Below, in pieces: positions 21,173-32,652 of a stretch of DNA of 64,000 nt. Each line of letters starts with the position of its first letter. Position 1 is the first letter of the stretch. The DNA comes from Muscardinus avellanarius. Its lineage: Eukaryota > Chordata > Mammalia > Rodentia > Gliridae. Under the pieces are notes generated by a model, which was not told the origin of the DNA, did no database searches, and saw only the letters and a program-made list of their open reading frames with translations. The translations under genes and the position numbers were made by a program. Where the stretch lies: the NCBI GenBank assembly GCA_963383645.1, contig OY726572.1, positions 71,207,356 to 71,271,355 of the forward strand, in the 5' to 3' direction.

Positions 21173-21836
21173 ATCATGAAAATATAAAATTAGGAAAATT
21201 TATGCTGCCTATTATTTAAAACTAACACACAAAACACATCACACTAAAACAGTGTGCTATTTTTAAAAGTATGTAAAGAATATTGCATTTTTATTCATGT
21301 GGAGAGAATGAAATAAGTAATTTGTCAGAGAGCATATGGCTATCAAGAAAATATACAATTAAATTTCTACATAATTTCTTATATCAAAGTAATTGCCCAG
21401 TAAATAGTGACATCACATGAACTAGAATAAAACATTTAGAAATCTAAAAGAAGTCTTTTGGGAATGGGAATTGGGTACTTGCAAAGAGCAATAATGAACA
21501 AAGTAAAAGTATGAGCGAGATCAATTGATTTAATTATATAAAAATGAAAAGTTCTAGTGAACAAACAGGATTATAGAACAGATTATTTCTTTCTATATGT
21601 GTGTTCAAAAATTTAAATTTATGAAAAATAAAATTTATAGAAAGAGTGATTAAGAATAAGCATAAGCTTATAAACGTGCAGATTTTACATCCTAAATATG
21701 TGTAATGCATCATGTATTTCTTATTGCTTTAATATATGCTCTGCGATCTGTGTGACTCACTTAATTTACAAAGAAAAGCCTCAGCGACTGAAGAAAAATT
21801 ATCACTCAAAAGAAAAGTGTGGATCAACGTCTGGAT
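21173..21836. other. Unassigned AT-rich sequence
   Basis: No recognised repeat, exon or RNA gene. Confidence 0.45.
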
Positions 21837-21837
21837 A

Positions 21838-22205
21838 CAGTTTAACTGTGTCTCCCAAAGCATCTTGTGTTAGAAACACTGTGGTCCAGAGTTGTGTGGT
21901 GGATCCTTAAGAGGTGGAATCTACTAGAGGAGATACTCAGGTCAACTGGAGTTGTGAACTCTGAAGGAACTTTGAGAGGCCCGTCCCTCTCCAGCTTCCT
22001 TATTTCAAGATGTGATTTCCTCCTCCCTCATACAGCCTTATGGTTAGCATCTACCATAAGCTGTTACAGCCAGGGGAGGCCCTTTCAAAAATCTGTGTCA
22101 TGCTGTTTGGACTTTCAACATTCAAAACTAGAAGATAAACAAATTCTCTCAATAAAACTAGCCTGCCTTGGCTATTCTTTTATGGTGACACAAACTGAAT
22201 TAATC
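21838..22205 (+). mobile_element. MaLR (MST/THE-like) LTR, degraded
   Basis: Starts near AACTGTGTCTCCCAAAGC. Continues through GGATCCTTAAGAGGTGG, GATGTGATTTCCTCCTC and TTTGGACTTTCAACATTC, to AAACAAATTCTCTCAATAAA and GGTGACACAAACTGAATTAA. This is the MaLR order. The 142-codon frame at 21867-22295, the longest in the window, lies almost entirely within it and is not a gene. Confidence 0.6.
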
Positions 22206-23114
22206 TACTATCTATTGTCTAGAGGACATCACTTTGGGATATCTCATCTTTCATTGTCTTTGAATTATTTTACAACTCTGAAGAATTATTGGTAACTCAT
22301 AGTAATTTTTAAAAAAATTATCCATGGAATGCAAAATTTATCTTGTCTGGCAGAGGTTCAGTTGACTTTTTTCAGCTACCAATATCTCAAGGAAAATCTA
22401 TTTCCTTCTATTTTTATTATCAGTCTATAAATATATGTCCATTTTTATATTCTCTTTTGAGTAGTTGTAACATTTTCTCAGTTCCCTCATAAATTTATGA
22501 TTAAAATAGAGTTTTTAGCATGTGTTTGTGCCTGTATGACTGTCATAGGTTCCATAAAAATGTTTCCAGGATCTTCCTGAGGAATTTTTCTGATAAACAA
22601 TACATTATAAGACATTTAATAAATCTTATTCTGAGTAGTACCTGTATACTCAATTCATTAACTTAGTCCTTAGGCTGCCTTGAATATTGCTTATGTTTGT
22701 AAAAAAAAAAATAAGACAAAAGTGGACAGGCAAGAATAAAACATCATACCTTCTCTAGAAAAAGTTAGGATGTCATAAGACACTTAACTATACGCTATTA
22801 TATGGACATATTTGGTATTTTGAATAATTTCTAAATGAGCAATCAGTCCATTCTGATTCAAAAGTACCACAGGAGTGTTAGTGTTATTTCAGAGCATTGC
22901 ATAGGCAAAAAACAAAAAACAATAAATGTGATTGTTCATAAATGTTTCTAATAGCAAGGCAGGATTTGGGATTGGATTTGATGTACCTGTAAGAAAAGAT
23001 AGAGTTTGAGTGGATAGAGGGTGATGAGTACTTCCCAAATAAGAAAAAAATTGGAACAAAAATAATCACAAAATATTTTAGAATACATCTTGTAATCAAC
23101 AGGTGACGCTTTAA
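22206..23114. other. Unassigned AT-rich sequence
   Basis: No element recognised. The 119-codon minus frame at 22884-23243 runs partly into L1 sequence and is hydrophobic low-complexity translation without a family match. Confidence 0.45.
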
Positions 23115-23251
23115 AAATACAATCAGCCAACAAATAGATAAAATGTGTTCAGCATCATTAGCAATTAGGGAAATGCAAACCAAAACTACAGTAAGATTCC
23201 ATCTAATCCCAGTTAGAATGGCAATCATTAAGAATAGAGACAATAATAAAT
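23115..23251 (+). mobile_element. Old L1 ORF2 C-terminal fragment (first part)
   Basis: GCAATTAGGGAAATGCAAAC and CCATCTAATCCCAGTTAGAA match the end of L1 ORF2 in sense. It is interrupted at 23251 by a younger L1 and resumes at 23793. Confidence 0.85.
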
Positions 23252-23792
23252 TCTATCAGTAACTTTTAATTCTGTTTACATTTTCTTTGGATGTAAAATA
23301 TTTTTCTATTTTTTATGAAGGTGTTTGCTTATTCTTTTGTTGCCTGTGCCTTTGGAATCATATCCAAGAAATCACTGCCAATTTCCATGTTGCATAGTTT
23401 TATGACCCTGGTTTTCTTCTATAATCTTAAGATTTACATTTAGGTCTTGTATCTATTTTGAGTTAATATTTGTATATGGTGTTAGGTAAGGGCCCATTTT
23501 TATTCTTTTTCATGTAGTTATTATTTTTAACAATATTTAGTGAAAAGATTATTATTTCCTTCACCAAATGTTCTTGGAAACCTTGTCAAAGATAACTTGA
23601 CCATATATGGGGGGGGGGGAACCCAAACATATCAAAGTTAATCAGGAAACCAAGCATGGAAAGGAGGGAGGGGGAGGGAAGGGTTAGGGATCGGGTAGGG
23701 GCTGATTGGGTGATGTGTGCATGTATATCTCCACAAGTTTTTTTTTATCCCATTAAGATGTATGACTACAATGCACCGATAAAAATTTATAT
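23252..23792. mobile_element. 5'-inverted (twin-primed) L1 nested in an older L1
   Basis: Two parts. 23252 to about 23611 is antisense ORF2 C-terminal sequence (TTGTTGCCTGTGCCTTTGG, TATTTTGAGTTAATATTTGT, GACCATATATGG). About 23612-23792 is sense 3'UTR (GGAGGGAGGGGGAGGG, GATGTGTGCATGTATATCTC, GACTACAATGCACCGATAAA). The whole is flanked by a perfect 17-bp duplication TAGAGACAATAATAAAT at 23235-23251 and 23793-23809. The duplication shows that both orientations arrived in one insertion. Confidence 0.95.
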
Positions 23793-24515
23793 TAGAGACA
23801 ATAATAAATAGTAGTGAGTATGTAGAGAAATAGGAAGTCTTAGACTCTGTTGGTAGGAATGTAAATTACTTCAAAACCACTATGGAGCTCAGTACGGAGG
23901 TTCCTCAAAAGTCTGGGAATGGAATTGCCACATGAACCAGCCAAATCTTGTAGTTTTTCCAAAAGAATTAAAGTTAGAGTACAATCGCAGTACATATAAC
24001 CCTATGTTTATGGCAGCACAGTTCATGATAATCAAATTATAAAACCAACACAAATGCCTGTGAACAGATAAATTGATAAGGAAAATGTATATACACACAA
24101 TGGAATTCTACTAAGCCATAAAGAAAAAAATTATGTCATTCAGGAAAATGGATGGAATTAGAGAATATTATGCTAAGTGAAATCAGCCAGCTTCAGGAAG
24201 TTAAGGGTTGTATGCTAGAGAGAAAATAGGAATCATAGGAAATTTGAGATAAATGTGGAAAGAAACCAGTGTAATGGTGGAAGGGGGTTGGGGAAGGGAG
24301 GTGAGAGGGAGAAAAGGGCTAAGGAAGAAAACTGTTCAAATAATGTTTTGACAATGTATAAAGGTATTGCTACCGGTTTTCCTCAAATGAACAAAGAAAG
24401 AGCAGGGAGAAATGGTGCAGGATGGGGAGGAAAGCAGCCCACAGCTATACACATGATGCCCGTACCACATTAACCTCACTATGGTGTATAAATGTAATGC
24501 ATTAACAAAGTGTAA
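23793..24515 (+). mobile_element. Old L1 ORF2 end and 3'UTR (second part)
   Basis: Continues the element begun at 23115: ACTATGGAGCTCAGTACGG, CATAAAGAAAAAAATTATGTC, TTATGCTAAGTGAAATCAGC, then the G-rich 3'UTR and the tail CTCACTATGGTGTATAAATG. It is frameshifted throughout. The 72-codon frame at 24255-24473 is 3'UTR. Confidence 0.88.
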
Positions 24516-27500
24516 AACAGTGACACTTTTGACTCTCCTAATGATGTACTTATTAGTTACTTATGTTTATTTATTGCTTCTAATCGATGTATGGCTTATT
24601 CATTATTTATTTTGATATAATTGCTAGGAATTAGTAATAATCCTAATCACTTTTTCTAGGTTCTAGGATATAATGATGTGAACTGAAAAGACAGACCTCA
24701 GTTCTCATAGTTCTGGTACATAAAGTGAGAAACATTTGCATTTAATGCCAAATGTAATAAGAGGGAGAATGAGAGGAAATGGCAAGGTTGAAGGAGGAGG
24801 TAAACATGATCCATTTTACATTTTTAGAGCAGGCATCCTAGTTGCATGGTGGAGAATTGAACTGCACGGGGCACATGTCCAATTGGAAAGGACAGATGAA
24901 CTCTGTGAAGGTGGAAGCAGGAGACAGTGGCTGATTGAACCATCTACAGTCGTAAACATACAAGGCAGTGAGCAGGTAGTAGTGGGAATGTAGGAAACCG
25001 ATCCAACTCAAAATATATTCTAAACACTGGATGAACTGATATACTGATACATCAATGTAATGGAGAGAGAATGGTATTAGCGATGACTTCTAAGTAATTG
25101 ACTCAAGCAGTTCTTGAGATGGTGGGCCCTTTTACTGAAGTGGAAGTGACTAAGGGAGATGCAGGGCAGGGTTTCTTTGCGTGAATGGCTACAGAAGCAA
25201 GTTAAGAGGTCCAGTTTTGTATGCATTAAGGATAAGATAATAAATAGACATCTAAATAGAGCTGTCAAGTAGGCTTTTAAATATACTGTTAGGAGTGCTA
25301 GAGACAGGTCAGCACTAGAAAAACAATTCTAAGCATATACACAGTATTTAAATTCATGAGATTGAATCAGGCCACACAGGTAAAGAGTGTAGAAGGTGAG
25401 CCATCTAAATGGATCTCTGGAGCATTGTGATACTAAAGGGTTAAGTCAAAGGGAAAATTCCAGGAAAAGAGAATGAGAAGGCCCAGACTGTGAGACAGGA
25501 GGAATACTGAGAGATTCTGGAATAGCAGTTTTCAAGGGAAGAAATTATTTTATGAAAGCTGTATTCAATTTTCTGAACATGATAACAATAAAATAATGAA
25601 TATTGGATTTGCTAACAAGGAGTAACTGAGGAGCTCATAAAGTAGTTTCATGGGAACTGAGTGGAGAGAAATCCACATAGAATAGCTGGGGAGACAATGA
25701 AAAATAAGATGAGATTGAATATAAATAAGCAAGTATGTCTTCAGGTTTGCTATGAGGAGGAAGACGTGTTGTACTATCTGCACAGAAAAATGTTTTCTTC
25801 ATAATGAAGGTATCAGATCATTATTAAATGAATTTGCTAGTGACACAAAGAACTTAGCAAAACTAAAGGAAATAATTAGAAGAAGGGGACTAGTAGTTTA
25901 AAAATTCAGTATTAGGGATGAGAAACAGATGGTTCTGAATCTAGGCATCATTGCATAGCAGATGTGTAATATTAAATAAGTTACATAAACCATTTAAACA
26001 TCATCTAATCACACGTAAAAGGAAAAACTGATAAGCTTGACAATACTAAAAGCTACACTAAGGTATTTGGTAAGATTTTGGAAACTAGGAGAATGTGTTG
26101 TCTTTGAGACATAATCTGCTATATATATATGTGTGTGTGTGTGTGTGTACATATATACATATATCTATACATCATATCTTGAGAAAGTGAGAGAATGTAC
26201 ATATATTTTGGCATTTACCTGTAAGAAGCAAGACAAAGCCTGCAGGATCTAGCAATATTTTAAACATAGTGCATTAAACTACTTAAAAATATCTTGAGCC
26301 ATTCAGAGGAAGGATTTGGTTAGTCTTAAGAGCAAAGATAAAAGGAAAGGCACCAGAAAAGATGTTCCTCACACTGATTTAAACACCACATAGCAAAACG
26401 CGTACATTAACTGTACCCTCAAAATATGGGTCTTCTAAGGGAAGCCCGTTTCTGGAGTAGAAATAAGTGTAAAGTTTTGTAGTTAAGGGGATGGATCTTT
26501 CCAGTCTTAAGGGGAAACTCATCACAACCATGAGTGGCTTCTAGCCACCTCAGACAGATGCATTCATCTGATTCAGCCAGTTCCTTGTTTTGTTTCCTTA
26601 CTCAACAACGCACCTTATTTCCAGGTCTTATGACATTATTTTTCATCACAAAATAATAAACCACAATGTTGATGTATGGCTGAGCTCTGTGATCATTTTA
26701 GTTAGCAAGAGTTAGTCTCGCGGGACCTAATTATTCTTGGGCACTCGAAGAGTAAAGCTTTGGGTCTTAAAAGAGAAGAGTTAAATTCTAAAAGGTTTTG
26801 TTTATAATTTACTTGTTATGCAATTTTCCAATTTAGTATTCCAGATGATATAAAAAACATTTGTTAAATTATGAGATATAATTATTTAATTTAATTATGA
26901 GAACTCAATGGGATAAAGGTAGACAAATTGCTAAAGAGACCTTATTTGACTTATTATTCAGTAGTTGTGTCCCAAGGCTTACTGAGTAGGAAACATTATT
27001 AAAATAAAAGCATCCAATGTTATGCTATTTCATCTGAATTTCACTTAGATTTAACCTAAGGACTACAGTGATCCTAGAAACTATGTACTATGATGACTAT
27101 ACCTTGATGAATGAATTAACATGTATTTCATAGCATTGAGAGATCTCATTCAATTCTGAAAATGAACACTCTAAATTGATCAACTTTCAGGTTCATGTAG
27201 AAAATATTAAGGATAATAAAATAAGTAAATTTATTTCTCATATTGGGTACTGATAAGATTACAAAACATTGCTTTAGTTTGAGGCAATGCTATACCTATC
27301 AAGACTTCAGGTGCCAGAATTGCTTTACTCTCTCCCATAATATTTGACTCTGAAGCTATCTCTCCAGGGGAAACTAGGTAGTTACAATAACATTACTTTT
27401 ATTTTTGCAGTTCCTCCAAAATCATAATTTTCATCTTGCACAGGTATTGATTTAAAAAATAACTGTCTAGTTTGGGAAAACAGTAGACAAATGGAATGCT

Positions 27501-28536
27501 TATTTCCCGAACACACAAGAATATATCATTTGCTTTTTTGCTTTTGGAAAATAGTGAGAAAAAAATGATACGCAGCCTGTTAGAAAAGTCTATTTTAGGC
27601 TTTAGAGTTTATACACTGAATTTAGACTTAATAAAAAGAAAATAATCATCCTTGTGGTCATTTTATTACTACCAATCTTTCAAATGGAATTATTTTCTCC
27701 ATGTTTCTCTTTAACATGAAATGACCTGATGGTAGATGATCACCCAATTGCCTGAGAATGTCACTGGGGGAAACTACTGAGTTTTCTAAAGAGTAACTCC
27801 TCCTCCCCAAATTGCAGTAAAGTAGGAAATCTTTTAGAAGTTCAAGAGCAAAGGCCTCCTCCATTTCCACTCTTCCAAAATTGAATCTTATTTGGGCTCA
27901 CATCTTCTATGTGTAGTATCTAAAAATGGAGCCACTGGTAATATGAAGTGGGAGCGATATTATTGTAATGCACATTTCAAAGTGATTCAGTGCTAGTTCA
28001 CTTAACTTCGTATGCTTTGAAGTGTTCGGAGAATGAAATGATAACACTTAAGAAGAAGCTGAAAATTTTCTTCTCAAATATTAGCGTAATGCCGCCCTTT
28101 GAGAGAGAACAAGAGAAAGGCGCACAGATCCATTAGAGAGTTAACAGTGTCTTACCACAGCTATCAAGTTGTGGGCGAACTGGGTATGGCTGAATTTTTC
28201 TTTGTATTTTCAAAAACATCAGATCTTGTTTCTTTTCTTGCAGAAGACACTTTATTTTCAATTCATAGGGACATGTTGCTTGCTGCCTCTTCATAGTAAG
28301 TGGAAGGAAATTTGTCTACTAGCTCCCAGGTTCTTTTTACAGGGTAGCTGGCTAAGAATGAAACACATTTACTATGCTCGATGCTAAACTCATTTATTTA
28401 CTCTGCACCATTCCCCTTTTCAGTCTTCCTTTGTCATTTTCACCTTCAATCCTGCCTCTAATCTTTCTTTACTCCCTAGTTTCTAATATCCAATCAATGA
28501 TTAGAACTTGTGATCTTTCTTCTGTAATTTCATATC
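24516..28536. other. Four kb without assigned genes
   Basis: Mostly unassigned. It includes a short (TG)n at 26128-26149. 26390-26760 has a few features reminiscent of an LTR (AATAATAAACCAC, CTCGCGGGACC) but not enough to call. About 27950-28180 is a CpG-retaining non-repeat patch. Open frames of 60-85 codons show no domains. Confidence 0.4.
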
Positions 28537-28548
28537 AGAAAATGTACA

Positions 28549-28751
28549 GCATGGCGTGGTGGCGCACACTGGTAATCCCAGCAACAGGGAGGCTGAGACA
28601 GGAGGCTCAAGGTTTGCGGACAGCCTCAGCTATTTAGTGAGGCCCTCTGCAACTCAGTGAGACCCTGTTTCAAAATAAAAAATAAAAATCAGGCTGGGGG
28701 TATAGCTCTGAGGTAGACTGCCCCTGGGTTCCATCCCCAGCACCACAAAAA

Positions 28752-28794
<43 letters not shown>

Positions 28795-28797
28795 AAT
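28549..28797 (+). mobile_element. B1-dID SINE with 12-bp target-site duplication and (AAAT)n tail
   Basis: B1 arm GCATGGCGTGGTGGCGCAC, ID arm GGCTGGGGGTATAGCTCTG to CCATCCCCAGCACCAC, then about 12 AAAT units. AGAAAATGTACA is duplicated at 28537-28548 and 28798-28809. Retained CpGs and a perfect duplication indicate a young copy. Confidence 0.97.
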
Positions 28798-28809
28798 AGA
28801 AAATGTACA

Positions 28810-29577
28810 AAATTGTTTCCGACATCCTATGTTCTGATTCGCTTATCTTCATTTCTGTTCCAATCACGTAGCCTAGAGTCTATTGAGATGCGGGAATGGC
28901 TCTACGAAACAGCTGAGCTGCCCTTCAAGCCCACCGTCTTAGAAGTCAATATCTTAACATTCCCTGCTCAGATGATCCCAAAGTCCACTTTCAACTGCGG
29001 GTAGGCACACACAGACCTGAATTATAGCCAAGGCAGAACTGTTGACTTGGTAAGGAGACAGTCCTACATAAAGCCTGAATCTTAGCTTAAGGGTGTCCGT
29101 GCACATGTACATTTGGAAGCTGGAGGGCAGGAAGAACTAAAAATAGGAAAAGGGAAGCAGGATGCGAGCTAGGTGTGTCCATTAGTATTCTTGCTTGCTC
29201 CTCTCCCCCAATGATTAGGGATTCTTCTGTCTAAATGACTTGGCCTAACCTTACTGTTGACTTCCACTGTTGATCTTCTCATTTCGTAGAGAAGCTGATC
29301 ACTTATGAACCCATCGCTCTTGGAACCTGCACCAAAATGTGATCTTTGATCATATACCATCATATAATTGCTCTCCTTTTTTGGTTAGGGTGTACTTCAC
29401 CCTCTTTATAAGATATAAATCAGAATTTTTACTGCTTAGAAATCTACAACTGTATATAGATTAATTACTCAATACATTGTTGTTCAGTCCATGTGTGTGG
29501 AAAACAAGGCTGTTTTAGTTAAACTATTTTTTCTCATTTTTCTTTGAGATGTTGATATTATTAAAAAAATAAAACAA
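28810..29577. other. Unassigned sequence
   Basis: 28880-29000 is relatively GC-balanced (ATGCGGGAATGGC, CCCACCGTCTTAG). It carries a 63-codon frame with no recognised domain and no exon signals I can defend. The remainder is AT-rich. Confidence 0.4.
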
Positions 29578-29804
29578 TGTATTTTATTTTATTTTATTGG
29601 TACTGGGAATTGAACCCAGAGATGTTTTATATCTGAGCTACACCCCCAGTTTTATCGTATTTTGTTTTTTTTTTAATTTTGAAACAGGGTCTCACTAAAT
29701 TTTTGAGGGCCTCCCCTACGTTGCTGAGGCTGGTCTCAAACTTGTGATTCTCCTGTCTCAGCCTCCCGAGGTCTGGGATTACGGGCATGCATCACTATGC
29801 CCTG
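29578..29804 (-). mobile_element. B1-dID SINE, antisense
   Basis: GGTACTGGGAATTGAACCC (ID arm), GAAACAGGGTCTCACTAAAT, and CAGCCTCCCGAGGTCTGGG to CATCACTATGCCC (B1 arm). Diverged, with the undeleted left arm. Confidence 0.9.
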
Positions 29805-30529
29805 CAGTATTCTGTGTTTTAACAGCTTCTTGCTTTTGCCTCCCCCTAATATTGGATCTCTGCCTTGTGTTTTAATTGACTATGATTTAATTGACTACGT
29901 TATAGCTTTCACTCATACATTTTGACCAAATTTATTTTTCCAATAATAGAATTATGGGGAATGGAGAAACATGATTTGTCATTTAATCTACCTTTTCTTG
30001 GCAAGAAGCCACAGCATCCTTGACAGATGACCAAAGACTAATTGTCCATCCAATTAACCTTAGACTTCCAACAGCGTGTATTACAGGACTCTGAGCAGCT
30101 TTAACATGACTGATTTATAACATAAACCTCCTAGAACAGAAAAATCTCATCATTTTACATAAGGAAGAGTAACCTGATTGTCAGGACTATTGTATTTTGT
30201 TGGGAAAAACTTAGTAACCATAAATTTTCCCACACCCAATATGCTAGATGCCATGTTTTCCTTACAATCATCATTATAAAAATATTCAAATTCTATCAAC
30301 TACAAAATTTTATGCTTAAGCCAGCTATTTACACTTTGCTTTTTTCACTTGGCTTTTTTTCCCTTTTAAGCTGTTTATTTAAATATCCCCAGTTTTTATT
30401 TTAGTTATTAGCACAAACACTTTTTAACCTTTAATTTCTAACTTCCAGGTTTTTATTTTTCATTCCTGAAAGGTAGTGGGGAAATAGTAAGAATAGAAAT
30501 ACATTTATACATTTTAGCTCTGGCTGCCA
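29805..30529. other. Unassigned AT-rich sequence
   Basis: No repeat or gene recognised. Confidence 0.45.
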
Positions 30530-30752
30530 TTTTTTTTTTTTTTTTGTGTGTGTGTGTGTGGGTCTGGGGATAGAACCCAGGAACATTTGACCTCGGAGCT
30601 ACACCCACTTCCCTATTTTTTATTTTTTGTTTTGAAACCGGGTCTCACTGAGTTGCAAAGGGCCTCACTAAGTAGCTGAGGCTGTCCACGAACCGCGACC
30701 CTCCAGTCTCCCAAATGCTGGGATTACAAGCGTGGGCCACCACCGCCCGGCT
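30530..30752 (-). mobile_element. B1-dID SINE with T run and (GT)n at its tail
   Basis: A poly-T, then (GT)n, leads into GGTCTGGGGATAGAACCC (ID arm), GAAACCGGGTCTCACTGAG, and GGGATTACAAGCGTGGGCC to CCGCCCGGCT (B1 arm). The CA-type tail next to the ID end recurs in several other copies here. Confidence 0.93.
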
Positions 30753-30837
30753 TCTGCCTGTCATTTTGGTTCTGTAGAATTTCCGAGGGGCATTCTGCCT
30801 CTGAATTATACCCTCAACTCATTTTTTAAAAATTTCT

Positions 30838-30893
30838 TTTGTATCAGTGTATTGTATTTATACAACTTAATGGAGTACAAGATGGTACACATG
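30838..30893 (-). mobile_element. L1 3'-terminal fragment, antisense
   Basis: TATCAGTGTATTGTATTTATAC then CTTAATGGAGTACAAGATGG is the reverse complement of the L1 tail. Confidence 0.65.
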
Positions 30894-30895
30894 AA

Positions 30896-30995
30896 ATTTT
30901 GCTCAGCCAAAAAGAACAATAAAATGACATTATTTACAGGGAAATGTGTAGAAATGGAGAACATTGTACTAAGATGAGTCAGTCACAAAAAGTAC
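30896..30995 (+). mobile_element. L1 ORF2-end/3'UTR fragment, sense
   Basis: TTTTGCTCAGCCAAAAAGAA, TTATTTACAGGGAAATGTG and AGTCAGTCACAAAAAGTACG align with 43389-43488 of the L1 at 43 kb. It abuts the antisense L1 tail immediately upstream. Confidence 0.7.
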
Positions 30996-31024
30996 GAAAT
31001 CGGATGCCCCCAACTCTTTTTACT

Positions 31025-31163
31025 TATTTTTTTTCCTTGGTTACAGGATTTTGCTAGGTTGTAGAGAATCTCGCTAAATTTCTGAGGCTGTCATCAAACC
31101 TGCAATCCTCTGTGTCGGCCTCCCAAGCACTGGGGTTACAGGTATGTATAACCATGCTTATCT
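31025..31163 (-). mobile_element. B1-arm SINE fragment, antisense
   Basis: TTACAGGATTTTGCTAGGTTG, then TGTCGGCCTCCCAAGCACTG and GGGGTTACAGGTATG. There is no ID arm. Diverged. Confidence 0.75.
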
Positions 31164-31339
31164 ACTTAAAATAACTAGCATGCATATGGATATATGTGCA
31201 TTTGAGTGTGTTTGTTTATACAAGAGTGTAATGGTCTTAGAGAATACCAATGGAAATTATTTTAAGATTTATTAATATTAAATGTTAAATTAATGTTAAT
31301 GTTAAAGTGTCTATTTCTATATTTAAAAATAATCTTTGC

Positions 31340-31470
31340 AGCCGGGCGTGGTGGCACACGCTTGTAATCCCTGCTCTTGGGAGGCTGAGACAGGAGGATC
31401 GCGCAGGTTCGAAGCCAGCCTCAGCTGGCTTAAGAGACCCTGTTTCCAAATAAAATATAAAATAGGAAAA
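31340..31470 (+). mobile_element. B1-dID SINE left arm, internally deleted subfamily
   Basis: GCCGGGCGTGGTGGCACACG through GGATCGCGCAGGTTCGAAG. The CAGCTGGCTTAAGAGACCC junction is the same shortened form seen at 16.2, 37.1, 43.1 and 50.6 kb. The ID arm is absent and the copy ends in an A-rich stretch. Confidence 0.88.
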
Positions 31471-31562
31471 CATATTTGGATTATTAAAATATATTAATAT
31501 ATTGTAAACTAACTTGGCAGAAAAAGAACGGCAAGATTTTGTGCTTAAAAATAGGCAAACTT

Positions 31563-31998
31563 TCCAGGCGTGGTGGCTCACACTTGTAATCTCAGTACAT
31601 GGGAGGCTGAGAGAGGAAGATCATAGATTCACGACCAGCCTCGGCTGCTTAGAAAGGCCTTCTGGAATTTAGTGATACCTCATTTCAAAATAAAGAATAA
31701 GTCAGGCATGGTGGCACAAGCTTGTAATTCTAGTACTTGGGAGGCTGAGAAAGAGAATCACAGCTTCACGGCCATCCTTAGCTGCTTAGTGAAGCCCTCT
31801 GCAATTTAATGAGACCCTGTTTCAAAATAAAGAATTAAAAAAAAAATAGGTCTGAGGGTGTATCTCAGAGGTATAATGCTCCTGGGTTAGCTCCTGATAA
31901 TACAAAAATTAAAAAAAATTAAAAAGTAAAGAATAAAAAATAAGTCTGGGTGTGAAGCTCACAGGTATAATGCCCTGGATTCAATCTTTAATATCACA
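31563..31998 (+). mobile_element. B1-dID SINE with a second SINE nested in its linker
   Basis: The outer B1 arm (CAGGCGTGGTGGCTCACAC to CATTTCAAAATAAAGAATAA) is followed by an inner copy from about 31702 (GTCAGGCATGGTGGCACAAG to CTGATAATACAAAAATT). The outer ID arm (GTCTGGGTGTGAAGCTCAC to CAATCTTTAATATCAC) ends in (AAAT)n. TAAAGAATAA flanks the inner element. Confidence 0.85.
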
Positions 31999-32040
31999 TA
32001 TAAATAAATAAATAAATAAATAGTAGATAAACATTGTTAT

Positions 32041-32281
32041 ATTAAAATTTCATTTAACATAGAACAAGTGAGATATATTTGAATAAATGCACATACGTGA
32101 TGTTAATTCTTGTGTCATTTTTACATGCCAAAGATATCCCTAATATTTATCTCTGACCTAATAAATAAAATATAAAATATAAACAATGTGGTAAATCCAA
32201 GTTATAATCACCCTTCAAAAACAAAAATGTTGTATGTCGTTATTTAGCAAAATTGAGTTCTAATTTCTAGGTAATTACTTT
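32041..32281. other. Short unassigned AT-rich sequence
   Basis: Nothing recognised. Confidence 0.5.
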
Positions 32282-32514
32282 TATTTATTTATTTTTATTT
32301 TTTACTTTTTTGGTGGTACTAGGGGTGGAACCCAGGGGCTTTCTACCACCAGGCTATACTCCCAGACCTATTTTATACTTTATTTGGAAACAGGGTCTCA
32401 CTAAGTTGCTGAGAGCCTCACTAAATAGCTGAGGCTGGCTTTGAACCTGTGCCATCCTCCTGTCTCAGCCTCCCAAGCGCTGGGATTTACAAGCATGTTC
32501 CACCACACCTGGCT
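32282..32514 (-). mobile_element. B1-dID SINE, full length, antisense
   Basis: GGTACTAGGGGTGGAACCC to CACCACACCTGGCT with the undeleted GAGAGCCTCACTAAATAGC segment. TAATTACTTT on both sides is a probable target-site duplication. Confidence 0.95.
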
Positions 32515-32572
32515 TAACTAATTACTTTAAAAAACATTTTATTTTTTTCTATGCGTTCTTTATTTTTAAATA

Positions 32573-32645
32573 TTTGTTTTTTATTTGTGCATTGTAATCA
32601 TATATCTTGATGGAGTTCAGGGTTCTAAAGGCATATATACACACA
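32573..32645 (-). mobile_element. L1 3'-terminal fragment, antisense
   Basis: TTTTTTATTTGTGCATTGTAA and CATATATCTTGATGGAGTTC resemble the reverse complement of the L1 tail. Short. Confidence 0.55.
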
Positions 32646-32652
32646 GCACTCA

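Noticed and set aside
21867..22295. Longest open frame in the window (142 codons, plus strand)
   Set aside because: It lies almost wholly in a degraded MaLR-type LTR, has no domain, signal or splice context, and LTR landmarks explain the sequence.
26390..26760. Possible LTR (AATAATAAACCAC, CTCGCGGGACC words)
   Set aside because: No TATA-hairpin-AATAAA order, edges or target-site duplication could be found.
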